Counted from the first letter of the stretch, positions 10,577-19,625 are shown. The stretch is DNA of 64,000 nucleotides from Thioploca ingrica (GCA_000828835.1 AP014633.1:1674001-1738000); one strand, 5' to 3'. Notes: generated from the letters alone by a model not told the origin. Program-made: numbers and translations.

Positions 10577-11398
10577 TTAAGCAGTCGTGGCATTAAACTC
10601 AGCTATATTAGCCACAATCTTATTAATTTTGGCCGTGACTGTTTCTTTGCCAGATTTGTTTAGTTTAACTAAAGCTTTACCAGAGACGATTTCAGTAAAA
10701 GCAATAAGTTGATCACCAATACCTTTTACTACGGGTTGTGGATCCTGGGTAAAAATCGCTTGATTAACTAGAACAGTACCTTCAACAAGGGTACCATCAA
10801 TGGGAATAATGTCACCAACCTGCATCACAACAATATCTCCAACCTTCGCTTCTTTAATGGGTACTTCAATTTCAACTTCATTTTGCCAAAGCCAAACGGA
10901 ACTCGGAATCACGCCTAAAATGTTGAGCAATCCCTCTTGAAAATCGGTTTTAACCTTAAATGCTAACCATTGTAGAGAATAAAAAATCCAATCTATTAAA
11001 GCGGCTGATAAATAATGTTTAGTAATAAGCAATCCGGTTACAGTGGCGGCGTCAATTGCACCCACATTAGTACGATGCTCTTGAAAAATTAATTTGAGCA
11101 GGTTTTGCCAAAGAGAAACTAGGTTATAAGTAACCCCTAATACACTAATAAAAAGTAAGGGCGGATAAAATAAAGTCCCTAATACTGCAAAAATTAATGA
11201 ACCAGAAGAAATAATAAAGGCTCGATGTGCAACCTGCTTTTTTTCCAAATAGTTGTTACCCGCTTGTTTCTCCTTGGAATTCTGTTTCAACAAAATAGTT
11301 GGCTTCGCTTTTACGTGGTGAAATATTTTCAGACCAATAAGTAATTTTAGACCGGCGAAAGCGATTGCACTACCGGCTATAAAGGTTAAAGGTACCAT
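10577..11398 (-). CDS. truncated P1B-type ATPase-like protein lacking the catalytic domains
   Basis: 273 residues with a good start (GGGAG seven bases before the ATG). The N-terminal half has hydrophobic pairs typical of heavy-metal P-type ATPases (FYPPLLFISVLGV; DAATVTGLLITKHYLSAAL). Residues ~170-260 are an actuator domain: VGDIVVMQVGDIIPIDGTLVEG, then a loop reading FTQDPQPVVKGIGDQ. In working pumps that loop carries TGE; here it is TQD. The phosphorylation domain (DKTGT), the nucleotide domain and the metal-site helices are absent, and the next gene begins 8 bp later in another family, so the protein is not merely interrupted by a stop. It cannot pump ions alone. It may be a decayed pump or a recruited regulatory or scaffold fragment. 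Confidence 0.8.
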   Translation of the reverse strand: MVPLTFIAGSAIAFAGLKLLIGLKIFHHVKAKPTILLKQNSKEKQAGNNYLEKKQVAHRAFIISSGSLIFAVLGTLFYPPLLFISVLGVTYNLVSLWQNLLKLIFQEHRTNVGAIDAATVTGLLITKHYLSAALIDWIFYSLQWLAFKVKTDFQEGLLNILGVIPSSVWLWQNEVEIEVPIKEAKVGDIVVMQVGDIIPIDGTLVEGTVLVNQAIFTQDPQPVVKGIGDQLIAFTEIVSGKALVKLNKSGKETVTAKINKIVANIAEFNATTA

Positions 11399-11516
11399 GT
11401 TTTACTCCCGTTATCAGTTATTAATCTTGATTATTATTAAGCCAGTTATCTCCGGCTTTGGGTTGATAGCCATTACGGTTATCAGTACCAATTTATATTG
11501 CAATTATTGTATTTCT

Positions 11517-13076
11517 TTAATGCTTATCTGGCGCTAATGGCAAAGGTTGTTCTTGTCCATTGACAATCAACTTTCCATCTTGCAATTGTGCAACGAATTG
11601 GTAATTTTCCTCTTTAGTTTCAACCAGCCATTTTTGCTTAAGATATTTTTGGATTTGTTGTTCGGTTTTTGTCCGTGCTTGTTTTTTTAAGTCCGCTAAT
11701 ACCGGTTCGCTTATCTTTTTGTCTTTACTTGAATTTTTAAATTCTTCTCGGAGATGAGTTAGCCAATTGTTCATGAACAACTGTTCTAATAAGCCCTTGC
11801 CTAAGGTAAATTCTGATTGTCCTTGTAATGCTGGGATTAAAACCTCAGGTTCTAATGAAGTTGCTTTGTTACCATCAATACGAAGATTGAGGTTACCTTC
11901 AATATTTCCTTGTGAAGTTTTAACCAAAAACTGAGTGAGTGCAATTTCTGGTGATTGGGCCAATAATTTAGGGGCTACCTCCATCAACTTACCGAATAAA
12001 GCGATACCGATTACCGTGGAGTTGTTTTGACCTTTCATGTCACGAGCTGTTTTTTGTATAGCTAATAAAGCCTCTGCATCTAAACGACGAAAGGCCAGAT
12101 TACTTAAGTAACTCATTCCTAAGTTTTTGTTTATAAAAATATTCGGTACAGACAAGTTACCAATTTGGGTATGTACTCCATAATTAACAATATTGCCTTG
12201 ATCCTGAGTATCTGTAGTCAGTTGTAATTTGTCTAAATTGAATTGTGAACCTTTGTCAGTAAAGCCAAGGTGACCAATATTCAGTTTTAAATTACCTAAT
12301 TCGAGTCCATGCTGAGTTTTCTCACTGTTAAATTGAAAAACCAACGTTTCTAACAAAGCGTGATTGTTGTCATCTTGTTGTGCCTTAAGTAAAGGGAGTT
12401 TCAAATCGAGTTGAGAAGGTCTCAAATTGGCATCAAATAAACCCTGAAAAGTGGTCGCATCCCATAAAAGAGAAAAACCTTGGTTAGTGGTTACTTTTAA
12501 ACCGCCAAAATCGAATTGGCTATTAATCGCCTCAAATTGATTGGTAAAAGTTAATAGACCGTTTAATCCTTTCCAATCAAAGTTCGCTTGATCGCTCTTA
12601 TCGGCTTTAGTAATTTTGCGTTTATCAGCGGGTATGACCAATTGGCTGGCTCCAGTGCCATTATTATCAAGACGAGTCTGAATAGAGAGTTTTGGCAGTG
12701 CTCCAAGAACCTGAGTCACTTTTTTAGACAATAACCATTCAATCTCGGTATTTAATTGTACCGGTTTGGGTTGTTTTTCCAAATGAGTTGAGAAATTTTG
12801 TTTAATGGCTTCTAATAATACCCAAGGTTGTTGAGTTATTTTGTCAATTGGAATTTCGATTTGCTCTTGGGGAAGCGGATTACCACCATTAATACGGTGT
12901 TGCAAAGTAAAATGAAGCGTATTAGGTGGTGTAGCCGATTCACTCATAGTGACTGGTGGGGTTAGCTGAGGTGAAGCGCTTACTAAATGGGTTGAATTGG
13001 CATTTAAAGGTAAAGAAAAACAGATTGGTCCAATCGATAACAAACTAACCAGCCAAGCCGGTAATATTCTATTCAT
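11517..13076 (-). CDS. DUF945 (YdgA-like) exported protein
   Basis: 519 residues beginning MNRILPAWLVSLLSIG, a signal sequence or anchor. The remainder fits the DUF945 family: long regions of beta-strand with SQFDFGGLKVTTNQG- and GLELGNLKLNIGHLGF-type repeats, and the family C-terminus where a sentence such as FVAQLQDGKLIVNGQEQPLP closes the protein. Members are periplasmic or membrane-attached with no agreed function. The start codon ATGA is directly preceded by the end of the HEARO-like element 13080-13492; the natural Shine-Dalgarno (AAGGAAAG) now lies about 420 bp away on the far side of that element, so expression may depend on sequence inside the element or may be reduced. Confidence 0.8.
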   Translation of the reverse strand: MNRILPAWLVSLLSIGPICFSLPLNANSTHLVSASPQLTPPVTMSESATPPNTLHFTLQHRINGGNPLPQEQIEIPIDKITQQPWVLLEAIKQNFSTHLEKQPKPVQLNTEIEWLLSKKVTQVLGALPKLSIQTRLDNNGTGASQLVIPADKRKITKADKSDQANFDWKGLNGLLTFTNQFEAINSQFDFGGLKVTTNQGFSLLWDATTFQGLFDANLRPSQLDLKLPLLKAQQDDNNHALLETLVFQFNSEKTQHGLELGNLKLNIGHLGFTDKGSQFNLDKLQLTTDTQDQGNIVNYGVHTQIGNLSVPNIFINKNLGMSYLSNLAFRRLDAEALLAIQKTARDMKGQNNSTVIGIALFGKLMEVAPKLLAQSPEIALTQFLVKTSQGNIEGNLNLRIDGNKATSLEPEVLIPALQGQSEFTLGKGLLEQLFMNNWLTHLREEFKNSSKDKKISEPVLADLKKQARTKTEQQIQKYLKQKWLVETKEENYQFVAQLQDGKLIVNGQEQPLPLAPDKH

Positions 13077-13079
13077 CTT

Positions 13080-13492
13080 AATTGCGCGAGATACCCCGTC
13101 CTTTCGGTCGGGGAGGGATAGCGCGTCGGCTCAAGCCGACCCAGTTCTCGCTCCTCTTATGATTAGGCTATCTGTGTAAGTAAAAATGAGGTGCTGGTCT
13201 TTCCCAGCGGTCAACCGGTTAAGGTGTCCCCGTAAGGGGCTAGTGACGCGGCGGTTTCCCACCATCTCCCTTCGACAAGGCCACCCCGCGGCTCTGGCTG
13301 TGGCCAGCCACGACTAAAACCTTCGGGGCTTTACCTTTCCCCAGCATGATTAAAGCCTTTTAGAGCAGCAGACTCAGGAAGCATCTGCTGGTAAGTCTTA
13401 ACGACCTCGGTATGGCGTAGCACTCTTTCGAGTGCTGAGTCTGGTCAACCTCGCTTTGACAAGCTCCGTCCTTTAGGGCGGGGTAGTTGACA
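13080..13492 (-). mobile_element. HEARO/omega-RNA-like element, copy A
   Basis: 413 bp, reading on the minus strand from TGTCAACTAC at 13492 to GCGCAATT at 13080. It is about 85-90 percent alike to copy B at 25947-26361 in opposite orientation. It is full of stems: CCGCCCT-AAAGGACGG near the 5' end, AGCACTC/GAGTGCT at 13419-13436, GTCGGC/GCCGAC at 13125-13140 and a terminal CCCCG hairpin. Two stems differ from copy B by compensatory changes, so the RNA structure is under selection. The IS200/IS605-like end hairpins, the length, and insertion next to ATGA match what I know of HEARO RNAs (the IscB guide RNA class). No IscB or transposase gene is inside, so it would be a stand-alone or trans-mobilised copy. 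Confidence 0.6.
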
Positions 13493-13614
13493 TAAGAACT
13501 TTCCTTATCATAATGAGTAATCGTTGGGGAAAATGATCTTCCTATTTATCACCTAAAATAATGGTACTGCATAATACCGGTTTTAGCACATTTTATTTAG
13601 TTAAAGGAAAAAAT

Positions 13615-14970
13615 ATGGTTAACACCAAAATTTTATTGGATGAAGCTGAGATACCGACTCATTGGTATAACGTGATTGCTGATATGCCAAACCCACCGGC
13701 ACCTTATTTAGGACCAGATGGTAAGCCGGTCACACCAGAGATGATGAGCGCTATTTTCGCGCCAGAGTTAATAGAACAAGAAATGTCTACCCAACGATGG
13801 ATTCAAATTCCTCAAGAAGTACGAGAAATCTTAAAGTTATGGCGCCCTTCACCTTTATATCGTGCGCACCGTTTGGAAACGGTACTGAATACACCCGCAA
13901 AAATTTATTATAAATATGAAGGAGTCAGTCCGGCGGGTTCACATAAACCCAATTCGGCCGTAGCACAAGCTTATTATAACAAAATAGCTGGCATAAAGCG
14001 GTTAACCACTGAAACTGGCGCTGGACAATGGGGTTCAGCTTTATCTTTAGCCGGTAATTTATTTGGCTTGGAAGTACGAGTCTATATGGTGAAAGTGAGC
14101 TATGAGCAAAAACCCTTTCGCCGCTCCATGATGCAAACGTGGGGTGCAGAAGTGTTACCGAGCCCAAGCAACTTAACTCAAGCTGGACAACAAATACTTT
14201 CCCACGATCCCAATTGTCCAGGATCATTAGGTATAGCTATTTCTGAAGCAGTAGAAGAAGCCGCTTCACGGCGCGACACTAACTATACACTCGGTTCAGT
14301 GTTAAACCATGTTTTATTACATCAAACGGTTATTGGATTAGAAACTCGTAAGCAACTAGAAAAAGTAGGCGATTATCCCGATGTCATTTTTGCACCTTGC
14401 GGTGGCGGTTCTAATGTGGGTGGGATGATGTTTCCTTTTTTAGCCGACAAAGCGGCTGGTAAAGCAATCCGGTTAGTCGCCGTTGAACCCACTTCTTGTC
14501 CTACCTTAACGCGTGGACAATTTGCCTATGACTATGGTGATTCAGTAGGATTAACACCATTAATCCTGATGTACACCTTAGGGCATGATTTTGTACCGCC
14601 AGGTATTCACGCCGGTGGATTACGTTATCATGGAGATTCCGCTTTAGTTTCGCAACTGTATCATGAGGGCATATTAGAAGCGATAGCCGTACCCCAATTG
14701 GCTACCTTTAAAGCCGGGGTTTTATTTTCTAAAGCCGAAGGGATTATTCCGGCACCCGAGTCCAATCATGCGATCTGTGCGGCTATCGACGAAGCTTTGC
14801 GTTGTAAAACCAGCGGCGAACAGAAAACGATTCTCTTCACTTTATCTGGACACGGTCATTTTGATATGCTTGCTTACGATAAATATTTAAGTGGAGAATT
14901 AGTGGATCAGGATTATCCAGAAGAAATTTTGCAAGCCGCTTTACAGAATTTGCCGAAGATACACGGCTAA
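13615..14970 (+). CDS. trpB: TrpB2-type tryptophan synthase beta chain
   Basis: Makes tryptophan from serine and indole with pyridoxal phosphate. 451 residues from the ATG at 13615, where AAAGGA stands seven bases upstream; an ATG 18 codons earlier lacks this. The PLP lysine is in GSHKPNSA, the phosphate-binding loop is CGGGSNVGG, and [15 protein letters not shown] is the TrpB signature. The extended N-terminus with [22 protein letters not shown] and the insertion near [13 protein letters not shown] are marks of the TrpB2 branch rather than the standard TrpB1. It stands alone with no trpA beside it; TrpB2 proteins commonly act without TrpA, as indole salvage enzymes. Similar branches have been linked to serine deamination. 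Confidence 0.93.
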   Translation: MVNTKILLDEAEIPTHWYNVIADMPNPPAPYLGPDGKPVTPEMMSAIFAPELIEQEMSTQRWIQIPQEVREILKLWRPSPLYRAHRLETVLNTPAKIYYKYEGVSPAGSHKPNSAVAQAYYNKIAGIKRLTTETGAGQWGSALSLAGNLFGLEVRVYMVKVSYEQKPFRRSMMQTWGAEVLPSPSNLTQAGQQILSHDPNCPGSLGIAISEAVEEAASRRDTNYTLGSVLNHVLLHQTVIGLETRKQLEKVGDYPDVIFAPCGGGSNVGGMMFPFLADKAAGKAIRLVAVEPTSCPTLTRGQFAYDYGDSVGLTPLILMYTLGHDFVPPGIHAGGLRYHGDSALVSQLYHEGILEAIAVPQLATFKAGVLFSKAEGIIPAPESNHAICAAIDEALRCKTSGEQKTILFTLSGHGHFDMLAYDKYLSGELVDQDYPEEILQAALQNLPKIHG

Positions 14971-15006
14971 AAAAATAGCTATAATCCCTCAAATAATGCA
15001 GCCTGT

Positions 15007-15135
15007 GTAGGATGCGGTGAGCTGGCGAACCGCATCAATCGGGAGATCACTTCCCATCATATTTTATATTGGATGACCGGGCATCGCCGAGCATCAATCG
15101 CGAAATGATGCGGTTCCTTCGTCACCGCATCCTAC
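15007..15135. repeat. palindromic dispersed repeat (GTAGGATGCGGTGA arms)
   Basis: A 14-bp perfect inverted repeat, GTAGGATGCGGTGA at 15007-15020 and TCACCGCATCCTAC at 15122-15135, encloses further partial copies of the ACCGCATCA/TGATGCGGT motif. It sits between the convergent trpB and lipase genes. It looks like a small palindromic repeat unit without a gene. Confidence 0.75.
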
Positions 15136-15209
15136 GGGCTACGGGCTCTGGTAATAATAATCAAGGGATAATTTTCCAGTTTTGAGAGTCGATTCATGAG
15201 CCAATCCTT

Positions 15210-16148
15210 TTATAACTGCCTTTCCAGATGAGCCACATAATTAATTGGCGCATGATCAGATAAACATTCCGGCGGATCCAACCAACGGGAGTGATTGACA
15301 CTATTTTGCAAAGTGAAATCAGCTTTTTTTCTATCTGCTACCACGACTTCTTCATTAGGCTTAACTAACATCTTATTATCGTGCGCAAGGTAATGTAATT
15401 CACCAACATGACAAAAACCCAAAGCGGCTAGCGGTACGGTGACAATTAGATCACGATGATTAACAATTCGGTAAGCTTTTATATTCTCAAAAATTTTGCT
15501 AAATTCAGCATCGCCCACTCGGGGTGTCCCAAAAGTATATAAAGCCTGTGGAGGTCTTCTAGCAGCAGCGAGTGTTGCTAGAGCAGCACCTAAACTGTGA
15601 CCGGTGTAAAAAACGGGTACTTTCAGTGTTGATAAGTACGTTTCAACCGCTGGCCAAACATTCTCCAAAGCCTTTTTAAATCCGCGATGAACCCTTCCTC
15701 CCTCAGGCCAACGAGTGGGTAAAGTGTTCAAATTAGTAAACCAACCTTGAGATTCCTGAGTGCCACAAAATACTAATACGGCAAATTGAACCGCTTGCTG
15801 GTATTCAACAATAGCGCCGGCGGTATTGCCTTGACTAAAATAACGGGTCTCTTGAAGAGCAACTTTTTTAAGTATTTCCGAACGATTAGGGATAATCAGT
15901 TTATTTTTCTTATTTTTATCTTTTCGGTAAATCAATCGTGATAGTTCAGCTAACCAAAGCGCGGTACTGTTGCTATAGGCTGAAGTATCAAGCGATAGCC
16001 TGGGATAATCAATATTAAAGTATTGTGTTGCTCTTCCCGGATTGAGCAGCGCACTCCAACTATTATCGAATTCGGTTGACATGTTTTTTATCAAATCGCC
16101 AATTAAAACTCCGTCCTTCAGGGCATTGGAAGGGGAAATACCTAACAC
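15210..16148 (-). CDS. class 3 (alpha/beta hydrolase) lipase
   Basis: Hydrolyses acylglycerols or related esters. 312 residues from the GTG at 16148; an ATG at 16082 (starting MSTEFDNSW) is an equally possible start, neither having a clear ribosome binding site. The nucleophile elbow is YTGHSLGAALATLAA, the strand after it is LYTFGTPRVGDAEF, the catalytic Asp is in IVNHRDLIVTVP and the loop FCHVGELHYL follows, all diagnostic of lipase class 3; the catalytic His is in the C-terminal DHAPINYVAHL segment. No signal peptide is seen, so it is probably cytoplasmic unless exported by another route. Monocistronic, convergent with trpB. Confidence 0.88.
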   Translation of the reverse strand: MLGISPSNALKDGVLIGDLIKNMSTEFDNSWSALLNPGRATQYFNIDYPRLSLDTSAYSNSTALWLAELSRLIYRKDKNKKNKLIIPNRSEILKKVALQETRYFSQGNTAGAIVEYQQAVQFAVLVFCGTQESQGWFTNLNTLPTRWPEGGRVHRGFKKALENVWPAVETYLSTLKVPVFYTGHSLGAALATLAAARRPPQALYTFGTPRVGDAEFSKIFENIKAYRIVNHRDLIVTVPLAALGFCHVGELHYLAHDNKMLVKPNEEVVVADRKKADFTLQNSVNHSRWLDPPECLSDHAPINYVAHLERQL

Positions 16149-16479
16149 TAGGTAAGGGTTTAAATTGAGAATTGCTAGTTAAAAATTAGAAAATTGAATA
16201 GTAATAATCAAATATGTTATCATAAAAAATGTTAATAAACATAACTGAATTGGGTTCAGTCACTGTTAACACCAGTTACAAACGGCTGTTTTATCCCCCC
16301 TTTGCCAAAGGAGAGAACCGGAGAGAAAGAGAACCGGAGAGAAATCGTTTGGCGCGTAACGTGAACTGTTAAATGTAATATTATTATTTAATGGGGATAT
16401 AGTCTCAGTTTTGTACCAACAGGGAACGTTGATATCACTCTTTAAACTGGATTATAAATTATAATATGGCAAATATTTT
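16149..16479. other. divergent intergenic region, AT-rich
   Basis: Separates the lipase gene (minus) from the first RCC1 gene (plus) and must carry both promoters. It contains a 16-bp unit (AGAGAACCGGAGAGAA) repeated twice head to tail at 16312-16344 and a fragment (CCCCCCTTTGCCAAAGG) that resembles the palindromic repeat at 54841-54925. No gene seen. Confidence 0.45.
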
Positions 16480-18276
16480 ATGAAAAATAATAACTCATTT
16501 AGAAAATTGTTCTTGCTGGTAATTAATTTTTTAGCATTATCTTATTCATTCATAGCAACTATAGAAACTTGTGCCGCTCGCGCCGATAAATTAACCGAAC
16601 GACTCGGTAAACATGCTTGTGTTATCCAAGCAGACAATACGGTTATCTGTTGGGGCATACACGGGAATGATCAGGCTATGCCACCCAGTGGTATTTTTCT
16701 ACAAATTAGTCTCGGTGGAGAACATACTTGTGGTATCCGCGCTGATAAAACGGTCACCTGTTGGGGCTTAAACGATGAGGGTCAGGCGACACCACCAACG
16801 GGTACTTTTTTGCAAGTCGATGCGGGTCTTTGGCACACTTGTGGGATTAGAACGGATAATACGGTGGCGTGTTGGGGTAGCAACAATCCTTATTGGGCTA
16901 AAGATGATCCCTATTTAACTCAATGGAAAGACGTCAAAACTTTAGGTCAAGCAGAATCACCTAAGGGTACCTTTTTACAAGTCAGTGCGGGTGGTCGGCA
17001 TACCTGTGGACTTCGTACTGATCACACGGTAGCCTGTTGGGGTAGCCACCTTTCCGATCCGATAATATTAGCCGGTTTACTGGGAAATAGTCAGTCCACA
17101 CCTCTGAGTGGTGAATTTACTCAAATTACGGCTGGTTTTGAGCATACCTGTGGAATTCGCCCTGATCAGACGATGGAATGTTGGGGTGGTTTTGGACAGG
17201 TACAATCTCCAGAAAAGACCTCATATCTCCAAATATATGAAATGGGATATTCTAACTGTGGCATTAAACCTGACCATACAGCCATCTGTTTTGGAGGTCA
17301 AGATCTGTCTGGTAGCGAAACACTCCGAATTCCAAACAGTACCTGTAGTTGTTCATATATTAATTCTAAAGGAAAGCCACAATCTAATAATTGTGCCTGT
17401 ACTACCTCTTCAAATTACACGTTTTCCCGACTCCTGCCTCGTAGTGGTTCTGCCTGTGGAGTTCGAAGTGATAATACTCTCGTCTGTTGGGGATATGCTG
17501 ATAGAGGCCAAACCTTCCCACCAGAAGGATTAATTGCTAAATCCGCTGATAAATCAACCTGTCTCGTTTATGGTGTTCATAACGATAAAGACAAAACTCA
17601 ATTGTTTATCGTTAATGTTAATGCCGGGCCTATCGAAGTCTATCCACGCAGCAACTTAGATAAAAATTACCACATTGAAGCTTTAGATATTGCCCCGGTA
17701 AGCAACCGAATTTATGCTGCCTCAGCAGAAGGAAATCTTTACGAAGTACGTAATGGTGCTCAAGCTCTATTTGATATTGGAACCAGCGGTTTTGAAAATA
17801 TTAAAGCATTGGCTTTTCACCCAGACGGTAGCCTGTGGGGATGGGCACAAGATGTGGGATTATTCCGAATAACGCCAGATGAAAAAGGTGAACTCGATTT
17901 ACCGGGTACAGTCATTATTCCCTATGATAAAGAAATCAAGATTGAAGATATCACTTGGAATACCGCCGGTAACCTACTCTATGGGATAGAGAATCTTGAA
18001 CAAGGAAATAAACTCTGGGTCTATAACCAAGATAACCATGAGGTCAGTTGGGTATGTGGGGAACTGATGGATTCTTTAAAAAATGCAGTAAATGCTTTAG
18101 AAATGATATCGAATGATGCTTTAATCTTTACTTTTGAAAAGAATGAAAAACTGGCCTTTGGGATAATCGATTTACCAACCTGTCAGATAACGACGGAGGG
18201 GGAAATTAACACCCCTTATTATCAAGTTAAAGGGGTTGCTTGGCCTGATTGTTCTTATCGTGATGTAGTTGAATAA
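16480..18276 (+). CDS. secreted RCC1-repeat protein with a C-terminal propeller-like half
   Basis: 598 residues. MKNNNSFRKLFLLVINFLALSY followed by a Cys- and Ala-containing cleavage region is a signal peptide. Residues ~40-350 hold six to seven RCC1-type units of about 50 residues, each with the pattern HTCGIR-D-TVACWG, followed by a Gly-Gln and a PP-x-GTF-Q-V-AG turn. Each unit has two Cys about 10 residues apart, which probably pair as disulfides outside the cytoplasm. Residues ~360-590 are different: LDIAPVSNRIYAAS and ALAFHPDGSLWGW suggest a second beta-propeller of NHL or WD style. There is no enzymatic motif; binding to a carbohydrate or protein partner is inference. The gene is followed 46 bp later by a shorter paralog. 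Confidence 0.82.
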   Translation: MKNNNSFRKLFLLVINFLALSYSFIATIETCAARADKLTERLGKHACVIQADNTVICWGIHGNDQAMPPSGIFLQISLGGEHTCGIRADKTVTCWGLNDEGQATPPTGTFLQVDAGLWHTCGIRTDNTVACWGSNNPYWAKDDPYLTQWKDVKTLGQAESPKGTFLQVSAGGRHTCGLRTDHTVACWGSHLSDPIILAGLLGNSQSTPLSGEFTQITAGFEHTCGIRPDQTMECWGGFGQVQSPEKTSYLQIYEMGYSNCGIKPDHTAICFGGQDLSGSETLRIPNSTCSCSYINSKGKPQSNNCACTTSSNYTFSRLLPRSGSACGVRSDNTLVCWGYADRGQTFPPEGLIAKSADKSTCLVYGVHNDKDKTQLFIVNVNAGPIEVYPRSNLDKNYHIEALDIAPVSNRIYAASAEGNLYEVRNGAQALFDIGTSGFENIKALAFHPDGSLWGWAQDVGLFRITPDEKGELDLPGTVIIPYDKEIKIEDITWNTAGNLLYGIENLEQGNKLWVYNQDNHEVSWVCGELMDSLKNAVNALEMISNDALIFTFEKNEKLAFGIIDLPTCQITTEGEINTPYYQVKGVAWPDCSYRDVVE

Positions 18277-18322
18277 GATATCGATTCCAGTGGTGACTAA
18301 TTTATAGTGGAGGAATAAATTG

Positions 18323-19261
18323 ATGAACAATTCTAGAGTGAAATTACTTGTGCAATTTCTGCTGATATTTAATAGCTTAACCGGATTTTATGAAGTGGCA
18401 GTAGCAGCGGTCTTGGATGTCGGTGCCGGTATTACTTGTGGAATTCAAGTTGATGATACTATTGCGTGTGGGGGATGGGCCTATTCAAAAAAGCCAGAGA
18501 GTGATTTAAGGCAACTCACAGATATTCAAGGAAGCAGCTTTTCTCAACTCAGTATAGGCTACGGGGGAGGTTGTGGAATCCGTAGCAATGACAACACGTT
18601 GGGGTGTTTTCTAGGTACTCAATATGGTATGAATAAAGTTCCAAGCGGTACCTTCTCTCAAGTGAGTGTTGGCACATTTCACGCTTGTGGAGTTCATACC
18701 GATGGTAGCGTAGTCTGCTGGGGAGGTAAAACGGATACGATCGATTATGGTCAAACTAAGGCGCCAACCGGTACGTTTTCTCAAGTCAGCGTCGGTCGGT
18801 GGCATAGCTGTGCTCTTAAAACCGATCAGACAGTAGAATGTTGGGGTAATAATCGGTATGGTCAAACCCGACCCCCAAAAGATACTTTCTCTCAAATCAG
18901 TGCGGCTAAGATAGGTTGGCATACTTGTGGTATTAAAACGGATGATCAAACCGTTGTTTGTTGGGGATTAAATGATCACGATCAAACTACACCACCCAAA
19001 GGTCGCTTTGCTCAAATCAGTGCGGGTAAGTGGTATACCTGTGGAATTCGAGCCGATGATCAAACTATCGCCTGCTGGGGTAGTAATATGGATGGCCAAG
19101 CCGATCCCCCAAGTGGTCGTTTTTCTTATGTCAGTGCCGGCATGTACCATACCTGTGCAATCCAATTTGAGGATCACGCCCCAATCTGTTGGGGTTACGA
19201 TCTCTGGGGTAGTGTTAAAAATATCTCCAAAGATACCCTGCCTTTAAAAATCTCTGATTAA
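18323..19261 (+). CDS. secreted RCC1-repeat protein, paralog of the preceding gene
   Basis: 312 residues from the ATG at 18323, with GGAGG eight bases upstream. The N-terminus MNNSRVKLLVQFLLIFNSL is a signal peptide. Six RCC1-type units follow with the same Cys-pair pattern (HTCGIKTDDQTVVCWG, YTCGIRADDQTIACWG), which would close a single beta-propeller. It lacks the C-terminal second half of its neighbour, so the pair arose by tandem duplication followed by gain or loss of that half. They lie 46 bp apart on the same strand and are likely cotranscribed. A role in surface binding is a guess; RCC1 proteins of eukaryotes act on Ran, which bacteria do not have. Confidence 0.82.
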   Translation: MNNSRVKLLVQFLLIFNSLTGFYEVAVAAVLDVGAGITCGIQVDDTIACGGWAYSKKPESDLRQLTDIQGSSFSQLSIGYGGGCGIRSNDNTLGCFLGTQYGMNKVPSGTFSQVSVGTFHACGVHTDGSVVCWGGKTDTIDYGQTKAPTGTFSQVSVGRWHSCALKTDQTVECWGNNRYGQTRPPKDTFSQISAAKIGWHTCGIKTDDQTVVCWGLNDHDQTTPPKGRFAQISAGKWYTCGIRADDQTIACWGSNMDGQADPPSGRFSYVSAGMYHTCAIQFEDHAPICWGYDLWGSVKNISKDTLPLKISD

Positions 19262-19386
19262 AGGTAACTATTTAGCCGATCTCCAATTCGGCTATGCCGG
19301 GTTTTTGGGGAACATAGGGTCAATGTCATTAAGTGAGTACCTCTTTGTCATTCTCACGAAACTTGTCCCGGTGAAAACTAGGAGTG

Positions 19387-19421
19387 GGAATCCACTGTTT
19401 TTAACCGAGTTTGGATTCCCG
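19387..19421. repeat. short inverted repeat GGGAATCCA / TGGATTCCC
   Basis: Nine-base arms at 19387-19395 and 19413-19421 inside a stretch reading like the widespread GTCATTC...GGAATCC type of dispersed repeat. It lies in the 364-bp gap between the second RCC1 gene and infA, which otherwise holds only the infA promoter. A weak AGCCGA/TCGGCT hairpin at 19274-19293 followed by GTTTTT after a short spacer may end the RCC1 transcript. Confidence 0.5.
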
Positions 19422-19534
19422 CTAGCGCAGGAACGACGCTAACTATCAAGCCAGTCAGATTTTGCAAGAACGGCACCCTTAAATAATGCTTGTCTCACTT
19501 TCAAACTCAGGTTAACTTAATTCATTAGAGTCGC

Positions 19535-19564
19535 TTGCACTTTTAGAAAAGTCGTGCATAATAC
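19535..19564 (+). promoter_or_regulatory. sigma-70-type promoter of infA
   Basis: TTGCAC at 19535-19540 and TAATAC at 19559-19564 with an 18-base spacer, each one mismatch class away from the consensus. It lies about 60 bases before the infA ATG, leaving a short leader. Confidence 0.6.
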
Positions 19565-19625
19565 GTTCGCTTTTTTAATTTTAACTACTATTACAACTGA
19601 CTGTATTTTTATAGATAGAGGGAGT

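Noticed and set aside
13085..13490. Element copies considered as a group II intron or rRNA-like RNA
   Set aside because: No domain V-type hairpin or reverse transcriptase, and no rRNA-like sequence; ends fit an IS200/IS605-like element better.
13080..13492. A coding frame (IscB or TnpB) inside element copy A
   Set aside because: No frame longer than about 60 codons and none resembling a nuclease.
17108..17533. 141-residue open frame overlapping the first RCC1 gene
   Set aside because: Out of frame with a clear repeat protein; long only because the RCC1 codons rarely form stops in that frame.
18611..19247. Several open frames in and opposite the second RCC1 gene
   Set aside because: Same cause: regular repeats give stop-free shadows on both strands.
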